Positions 22,327 to 27,055 of a DNA stretch of 27,055 nt are shown piece after piece. The stretch lies in contig BTRA01000030.1 of NCBI GenBank assembly GCA_036986155.1, positions 1 to 27,055 of the forward strand. The letters are read 5' to 3'. The DNA comes from JACZXQ01 sp036986155. GTDB taxonomy: Bacteria > Gemmatimonadota > Gemmatimonadetes > Longimicrobiales > Gaopeijiaceae. Made by a program: the position numbers and the translations under genes. Each line of letters starts with the position of its first letter. Position 1 is the stretch's first letter. The notes under the pieces are model-generated. The model was not told where the DNA came from. It searched no databases and saw only the letters and a list, made by a program, of their open reading frames with translations.

Positions 22327-22413
22327 CGGACTCGCGTCTCTGCCGCCCGCCCAGAATGCCGACCGCCGGCACTGCGCGAGCCTCCTGTCACACGCGATAG
22401 TAGCACGCTCTTG

Positions 22414-23061
22414 CTAGGAAGAGCCCGGAGGCAAGGTAGGGCCGTCGATCCCGTCAAAACCTGGAAGAATGCCGTCCTTGTCGGGCTCGACCGAGAGCGG
22501 CTTGGTGGGGTCATTGAGCACGCGGCGTTGATAAAATTCGATGCTCGGAGGATCCATCGACAGCGACAGTTGCCCACCATCCTCCGACCATAGCCAGAGC
22601 AGGCGGGGGTTCCTCAGGAAGGTCTCGGCGTAGAAATCGATCTCCTGGTCGAGCATTTCCTTGCGGTCGGAATCGCCAATCGACACGGCGCGACGCCATT
22701 GGTTCAACGTCAGCTCGAATGCGCTGAGAATCCGCATCGCGGTCGCACGTTCGAGGAGGTACAGGCGGCGCTGTTCCTGGAGGGGTAGCTTGCTGGCATA
22801 GGCCTGCAGAACGTCGCGGGTGTGTTCGTACGTCTCAGGGACCTCGTTGAGGTGGCTTACCTCCCATAGGTCCGGAGATGCCATCAGATCCCAATTCTCG
22901 TAGATCTGGTCCAGCAACTCAGTGGTCCGTTCGTCTTGATGCTGCCGCTGCGCGGCGACCAGCGCGTAGCCAGATACCAGCAACGCCGTGATCGAGAAGA
23001 CGACCGCGATGGCCTCCGGCCACCGCGATGAGGACCCGGTTTCTCGTGCTTCGGCTGACAT
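22414..23061 (-). CDS. Single-pass membrane protein of unknown function
   Basis: A 215-residue protein. One transmembrane segment (about 15-36, ending in AAQRQHQDERT) anchors a helical domain containing several WxL/DxW patterns (NWDLMASPDLWEV, LLWLWSEDGG) and many charged residues. The C-terminal 40 residues are Pro/Asp/Gly-rich and probably disordered. Topology with a short inside N-terminus and the domain outside or inside cannot be decided. The layout resembles bacterial proteins annotated only as hypothetical with a DUF4760-like plan, but I cannot confirm that. No operon partner is evident. Confidence 0.65.
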   Translation of the reverse strand: MSAEARETGSSSRWPEAIAVVFSITALLVSGYALVAAQRQHQDERTTELLDQIYENWDLMASPDLWEVSHLNEVPETYEHTRDVLQAYASKLPLQEQRRLYLLERATAMRILSAFELTLNQWRRAVSIGDSDRKEMLDQEIDFYAETFLRNPRLLWLWSEDGGQLSLSMDPPSIEFYQRRVLNDPTKPLSVEPDKDGILPGFDGIDGPTLPPGSS

Positions 23062-23221
23062 CCCGTGGCACCCACTGCTCAGGGGGCTTGCTAGCGTCTC
23101 GTGATTCTGCTGCGCACCACATTACTTCCCGCGAGCGAAGCGCGCGAGCCAGATGTCGAACGCGACAGCCGCGTTCGCTTGTGAAGTTGATTCCGATGGT
23201 CCACCTGGCCGGGGAGCTTCC

Positions 23222-23911
23222 TCAGCTCCACGCGCCCATTTGGTCTAGCCAGCAAGGAAGCTCGGCCACGCTCTCGAGAATGACTGAGTGCGGACAACTT
23301 TGTAGTTGCGATCGAGTGTGCGCGCCACTGAGTACGCCGACACTCCAGCCCGCTTCGGCCCGAGCGGCGGCCTCGAGATCCGAGATCGTGTCACCCACGA
23401 CCAACACGGACGCCGACTCGTCCTCTCCGGTCAACGCCATAGCAGCATGAATCAGGTCGGGTGCCGGGCGACCCCGTTCGACATCGTCGCCGGTGACGAC
23501 GCCGCACAGACCTAGCGACTCCCAATCGAGGCCCCGGAGGATTTGATTCGCGGTATCTCGATCTAGGCCCGTCGTGAGCACGACATGAGCGCCATGGCGC
23601 TTGAGATATTCCAGAGCGGTGTGGGCTCCCGCGACGGGCCTCGACGCCCTCTCGTAGCGGGCGAGGAGAATCGACCGAAACGTCGAGTAGATCTCCCTTT
23701 CCGTCTTCGTCGGGTCGTCTAGCTCGGGGAGATAGGCGGCGGCTAGCTCCGCGACGGCCTCTTTCTTGGACCGGCCACGCACGCCATTTACCACATCCAC
23801 CGGAAGGATGACCCCCACCCGCCCGAACGCCTCCCCGAACGCCTCCGCCACCTCCGGCCCTGCTTCGACCGTCGTCCCAACCATGTCCAATACAGCTAGT
23901 CGAGGCTTCAC
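23222..23911 (-). CDS. HAD-superfamily hydrolase, phosphonatase-like
   Basis: A 229-residue haloacid-dehalogenase-type phosphatase. Motif I reads LDMVGTT with nucleophile Asp9; the second acid of the usual DxD is Val11, as in phosphonatases (DxAGTT) rather than typical phosphatases. Motif II is TTG (113-115), motif III is around GRPAPD (147-152) and motif IV is GDTISD (173-178). A helical cap lies at about 20-95 with a RSKKEA segment (48-53); in phosphonoacetaldehyde hydrolase a cap lysine forms the Schiff base, and Lys49 or Lys50 could be equivalent. It fits the PhnX-like group. No 2-aminoethylphosphonate transaminase gene is adjacent, so the substrate is open. The GTG start has GAGGG about 8 bases upstream. 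Confidence 0.83.
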   Translation of the reverse strand: MKPRLAVLDMVGTTVEAGPEVAEAFGEAFGRVGVILPVDVVNGVRGRSKKEAVAELAAAYLPELDDPTKTEREIYSTFRSILLARYERASRPVAGAHTALEYLKRHGAHVVLTTGLDRDTANQILRGLDWESLGLCGVVTGDDVERGRPAPDLIHAAMALTGEDESASVLVVGDTISDLEAAARAEAGWSVGVLSGAHTRSQLQSCPHSVILESVAELPCWLDQMGAWS

Positions 23912-24028
23912 AGCAACACCCTCACAAAGGGCTACCTACCAGATTTGCGATTCTTCGGTGCATCCAAGATGATGACCGCCGCCGAGGCGCGCGACCATGA
24001 CGTCACACGTATGAGTAGCGATCGCTCG

Positions 24029-24664
24029 TTAGACCGCGTACCACAGAACCGCAAAGAAGTGGAAGGTCGAGCCGGCCAGCACGAACAGATGCCAAATGAA
24101 GTGACTGTACGGAAGGCGGCGAGCTGCATAGAACACCACGCCTGCGGAGTACGAAAGGCCTCCCGCAACGAGCCATCGTATTCCCTGAGGTTGCATGTTG
24201 AGCAGCAAGGGTCGAATCGCGACCAGGACCAACCAACCCATGATCACGTACACTGCGGTGGACAGCCGAGGGTAGCGAACTCCGGCGATAAGCTTGACAC
24301 ATACGCCGACCGCTGCGGCACCCCACACGATACCGAACAGGGTCCATCCCCATGCCCCGCCCAGAACACCCAGAGTGAAAGGTGTGTAGGTGCCTGCGAT
24401 GAGCAGGTAGATCGCCGCGTGATCGAGCCTTTGCAGACGGTCCCTGCATCGGTTCGCCGGCGCGGCGTGATACCAAGTGGATGCCAGATAGAGCAGTACC
24501 ATCGTCGCCGCGAAGACGCTGCTGGCGACCACATCGGCCGCGCTTCCGCGGTTCACGGCGCCGAGGATGAGGATCGGAGTCGCTGCCACCGCGCCCAGGA
24601 AGCCAACGCCGTGGCTAAGACTGTTCGCGAGCTCTTCTCCAGGTCTCGCCAGAGTGCTGGTCAT
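24029..24664 (-). CDS. Hemolysin III / PAQR family membrane protein
   Basis: A 211-residue seven-helix integral membrane protein. The family signatures are ELANSLSHGVG at the start, STWYHA (the Ser and His of the metal site), LDHAAIYLLIAGTYTPF and a final HFIWHLFVLAGSTFHFFA. The conserved His, Ser and Asp residues probably coordinate zinc as in PAQR receptors. In bacteria these proteins are linked to membrane fluidity or hemolysis in a few cases; most are uncharacterised. GGAG lies 5 bases before the ATG. It follows the UMF1-type transporter by 39 bp and is probably co-transcribed. Confidence 0.92.
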   Translation of the reverse strand: MTSTLARPGEELANSLSHGVGFLGAVAATPILILGAVNRGSAADVVASSVFAATMVLLYLASTWYHAAPANRCRDRLQRLDHAAIYLLIAGTYTPFTLGVLGGAWGWTLFGIVWGAAAVGVCVKLIAGVRYPRLSTAVYVIMGWLVLVAIRPLLLNMQPQGIRWLVAGGLSYSAGVVFYAARRLPYSHFIWHLFVLAGSTFHFFAVLWYAV

Positions 24665-24703
24665 GCCTGCTCCAACTCCATCGTTCGGGTAAGTGGATCG
24701 CTC

Positions 24704-26080
24704 TTACACCTGGCGGGCGGAGTCCGTTGCAGCGTCTCTCCTCCGCATTGCCGAGTCCTCTTCACGGGCCAGTCTCTGGCCGGCCGTTACATCGACTTGG
24801 GTGAGAAGGGCGGCTCCGACCCCGAAGAATACCAGCAGCGAAAGGACGCCCCAGGTGCTGGAGCCCATCGACAGGCCCACCGTCGCGAACACCAGCGGGC
24901 CGGCGATGCCGGCGAACTTGGAACTCACGCTGTAGAATCCGAAGAACTCAGAAGATCGACCGGTCGGGATCATGCTGGCGTACAGCGAGCGGCTCAAACC
25001 CTGAACGCCCCCTTGGACCATCGCCACGCCAACTGCGAGCGCCCAGAACTGCCAGGCTTCTTCCATGAAGAAGCCGAACACGGAGATCACCGAGTAGGCG
25101 GCCAGACAGATGAAAATGCCGCTCTTGGCGCTCACACGGTGGGCGAAATGCCCGAACCCGAATGTGAACGGGACTCCCACGAACTGAACGAGCAGGAGGG
25201 CGCCGATCAGGTGTCCAGCCCCGATCCCGACCTCTGCGCCGTAGATGGCCGCCATCTTGATGATCGTGCCCACCCCATCGTTGTAGATGAGGAAGGCCAA
25301 CAGGAAGAGGAAGAGATCCGGGTGCCCGCGGATGTCCCGTAGTGTGGCTGCGACGCGCGAGAATCCCACTGTCGCCGGGTTGAGACCCACCACCTCCCCG
25401 GTACGCAGTTGCCGAACGGGCTCCCGTACCGACCGGAATAGAGGTAGCGAAAAGAGGGCCCACCAGACTGCTGCGCTGACGAACGACGCCCTAACGGCCT
25501 GACCGGGGTCGGCGAATCCGAAGCTCCCCGGGGAGACGAACCAAGCGGCGTTGAGCGCCAGCAGCACCCCTCCACCTACGTATCCCATGGCGTATCCCGC
25601 CGTGGAGACGCGGTCGACCTCATCCTCGTGCGCCACGGAGGGCAACAGTGATTCGTAAAAAACGTTGGCGCCCGAGAAGCCGATGTTGGCCAAGATGAAG
25701 ATGGCCGAGGCCAGGCGCCAGTCGCCTTCTCCGACGAAATAGAGGAGTGCGGTGAACGTGACACCAAACGACATGAAGACCGCGAGAAAGGGCTTCTTGG
25801 CCCCCCTGTAGTCGGCGACGGCGCCGAGCACGGGCGAGAGCACGGCAATGATCGCGAGCGCGATGGCCGTCGTGTATCCCCAGTAGGCAGTAGCCACCGC
25901 ACCGGGGAGTTGGGAAGCCGCGACCTGCGAGAAGTAGAGCGGGAGGAACGCCGCCATGATCGTCGTCGCGAACGCCGAGTTCGCCCAGTCGTACATGGCC
26001 CACGCACGGAGTTCCCTACTTCCGAGCCCGAGCCTCTGGGCCCAACTGGCGCGATGGGCGAGCTCGGCGCTGTGGCTCAT
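24704..26080 (-). CDS. MFS transporter, UMF1 (Atg22-like) family
   Basis: A 458-residue major-facilitator protein with about twelve membrane segments. The opening YDWANSAFATTI (30-41) is the hallmark of the UMF1/Atg22-like family, and SRSLYASMIPTGRSSEFFGFY is the conserved motif of its second half. Yeast Atg22 exports amino acids from vacuoles; bacterial substrates are unknown. Length is normal. The ribosome site before the ATG is weak. It precedes the hemolysin III gene by 39 bp, suggesting one transcript. Confidence 0.9.
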   Translation of the reverse strand: MSHSAELAHRASWAQRLGLGSRELRAWAMYDWANSAFATTIMAAFLPLYFSQVAASQLPGAVATAYWGYTTAIALAIIAVLSPVLGAVADYRGAKKPFLAVFMSFGVTFTALLYFVGEGDWRLASAIFILANIGFSGANVFYESLLPSVAHEDEVDRVSTAGYAMGYVGGGVLLALNAAWFVSPGSFGFADPGQAVRASFVSAAVWWALFSLPLFRSVREPVRQLRTGEVVGLNPATVGFSRVAATLRDIRGHPDLFLFLLAFLIYNDGVGTIIKMAAIYGAEVGIGAGHLIGALLLVQFVGVPFTFGFGHFAHRVSAKSGIFICLAAYSVISVFGFFMEEAWQFWALAVGVAMVQGGVQGLSRSLYASMIPTGRSSEFFGFYSVSSKFAGIAGPLVFATVGLSMGSSTWGVLSLLVFFGVGAALLTQVDVTAGQRLAREEDSAMRRRDAATDSARQV

Positions 26081-26165
26081 GGGTTGCTTACGGGCACTTA
26101 GGCTCCCGCTTTGGTCCAGATGTCACGTCGACCGCACTCGAACAGACGAGCCTGGCGAAACCGGT

Positions 26166-26318
26166 GTGGGGCTGATCGTCCCGCACGGCTACGAGGCGAA
26201 GTTGGCCTCCAAGATCGAGTGGGACCGTCTTTCTCGCTCCGACACTCCACCCGAGGAGGTGCTTGAGGAGCTTCAAGATCTTGAGGCTCAGGTTCAGCGG
26301 CTCAGCGAGCGTGCCTAG
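26166..26318 (+). CDS. Possible small ORF or gene fragment between UMF1 and reductase genes
   Basis: From a GTG this 50-codon frame reads GLIVPHGYEAKLASKIEWDR and continues into a Glu/Leu-rich coiled-coil-like tail ending RLSERA. About 74% of its third positions are G or C, which fits coding sequence here, and its TAG shares a CTAG with the stop of the converging reductase gene. There is no clear ribosome site, and the frame extends upstream without one, so it may be the surviving end of a lost gene. Confidence 0.3.
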   Translation: MGLIVPHGYEAKLASKIEWDRLSRSDTPPEEVLEELQDLEAQVQRLSERA

Positions 26319-26908
26319 ATCGTCGAGGCCCATGGCGTAGCTTCGCCGCGAACCATCGCCTCGAGCGTGTACTTCGGGCACACGTAGTTTTTGATGAACT
26401 CGAGCAGCGATCCCGCCACGCCTCGTAGCGCCCCTTCGACGCTCTCATCAATACAAGTTCCGTCACCATCGAAGGCTGCGTGCACTCCAGCTACCGAGAC
26501 AGCCCCCGGGAGAACAAGGGCCCCCACGTGCGAACATACAACACGAAGTTGTTCGAGCGACTTGATCGCCCCGATCCGTCCGGCCGCCACACCCACCAGA
26601 GCCACGGGTTTGCCGGCAAGCACCGACGGAAACCCGAGATTTTCGAGGATCAGTTTGGTCATAGCGGAAAAACTTCCGTGATACTCCGGGGTCGCGAGGA
26701 CCACTCCTGAGCATGCTTCGATCGCCGCGCGGAGTCCCTCGGAGTCGTCGGTTGGCGGCTGACCGGGAAATGAGAGTGACAGGTCACGAGCGTCGAAAAC
26801 GGTAGGGGAGAGTCCGCGATCCCGTAGCTCTTGGTTCACGACCGCCAGAGCCTTTGCGGTATAGTTGTCAGGACGGTTCGTTCCGGAGATGCTAACGATG
26901 CTTCGCAT
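26315..26908 (-). CDS. NADPH-dependent FMN reductase
   Basis: A 197-residue flavodoxin-like quinone/FMN reductase. The phosphate-binding loop SISGTNRPDN (6-15), the conserved TPEYHGSFSA (73-82) and TKLILENLG near 84-92 are all present. The enzyme would reduce FMN, quinones or azo compounds with NADPH in the cytosol. The ATG at 26908 is chosen over the upstream frame start at 26938 because the family begins with this short strand and AAGGAAAG lies just before it. It appears to be monocistronic. Confidence 0.9.
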   Translation of the reverse strand: MRSIVSISGTNRPDNYTAKALAVVNQELRDRGLSPTVFDARDLSLSFPGQPPTDDSEGLRAAIEACSGVVLATPEYHGSFSAMTKLILENLGFPSVLAGKPVALVGVAAGRIGAIKSLEQLRVVCSHVGALVLPGAVSVAGVHAAFDGDGTCIDESVEGALRGVAGSLLEFIKNYVCPKYTLEAMVRGEATPWASTI

Positions 26909-27055
26909 GCTCTTTCCTTGCCTGATCCGTGAACTCATCTACCAGCGGCCTAACGGATCGCGATTCTGCCTTTCCGCTGCGGGCCACATTGGCTCTCTCG
27001 AATTGCATCACGCAAACTGCCCCCGACAGCAGCAAATGCTTGCTAGGAAGCAGGG
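26909..27055. other. Right-edge non-coding stretch
   Basis: 147 bases upstream of the reductase gene. They should hold its promoter, but I see no confident -35/-10 pair, and no other gene is supported before the window ends. Confidence 0.35.

Noticed and set aside
23945..25342. Plus-strand 465-residue frame
   Set aside because: It runs antisense to the hemolysin III and UMF1 genes, whose membrane helices and motifs are clear; its own translation is Gln/His/Arg-rich with no family features.
1..27055. tRNA, rRNA, insertion sequence, integrase or prophage genes
   Set aside because: No cloverleaf, rRNA segment, transposase, integrase or inverted-repeat-bounded element was recognised on either strand.

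Overview
The window looks like an ordinary chromosomal stretch from a high-GC, Gram-negative, probably Gemmatimonadota-like bacterium. The Gram-negative call rests on an OmpA-type outer-membrane protein with calcium-binding-type repeats and on two lipoprotein signal peptides. The phylum is inferred from overall gene style (DUF1028 protein, membrane-embedded spermidine-synthase-like protein, a remnant of a six-bladed beta-propeller protein) and is not proven. I see no rRNA, tRNA, CRISPR array, transposase, integrase or prophage gene.

Layout. 1-5715: cold-shock gene csp1 (+), an SGNH-hydrolase lipoprotein (+), a processive family-2 glycosyltransferase (+), a class I methyltransferase (-), cold-shock gene csp2 (-) and a secreted DUF1028 protein (+). 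5730-9593: a minus-strand operon of DUF805 membrane protein, a large membrane protein with a spermidine-synthase-like domain, and a homocysteine S-methyltransferase. 9849-12565: a DUF6159 membrane protein (+), a decayed beta-propeller fragment (-), and an OmpA/TSP3 protein (+). 12634-18078, all minus: AlkZ/YcaQ-type DNA glycosylase, lipase-like lipoprotein, small membrane protein, two GNAT acetyltransferases, a DUF697-like protein and a dimerisation-domain O-methyltransferase. 18307-18513: cold-shock gene csp3 (-). 18810-27055, all minus: zinc-ribbon protein; an operon of leader peptide, CBS-domain protein, sphingolipid delta-4-desaturase-like enzyme and a membrane protein; two proteins of unknown function; a phosphonatase-like HAD hydrolase; a UMF1-type transporter followed by a hemolysin III family protein; and an NADPH-dependent FMN reductase.

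Most interesting points. (1) The fatty acid desaturase matches eukaryotic dihydroceramide (sphingolipid delta-4) desaturases in all three histidine boxes and in surrounding sequence. It lies behind a CBS-domain gene, which is itself preceded by a 34-codon ORF with a very strong ribosome binding site and an ATGA stop/start overlap. (2) All three cold-shock genes carry TTTTGTnACC 86-119 nt upstream of their start. In csp2 and csp3 the leader can also form a helix that hides the Shine-Dalgarno sequence, and a terminator-like hairpin lies just upstream of the element. (3) The O-methyltransferase gene contains ten consecutive G residues in frame, a possible slippage site. (4) A beta-propeller gene remnant lies upstream of the OmpA gene.

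All functional calls come from reading motifs by eye; no database search was run.
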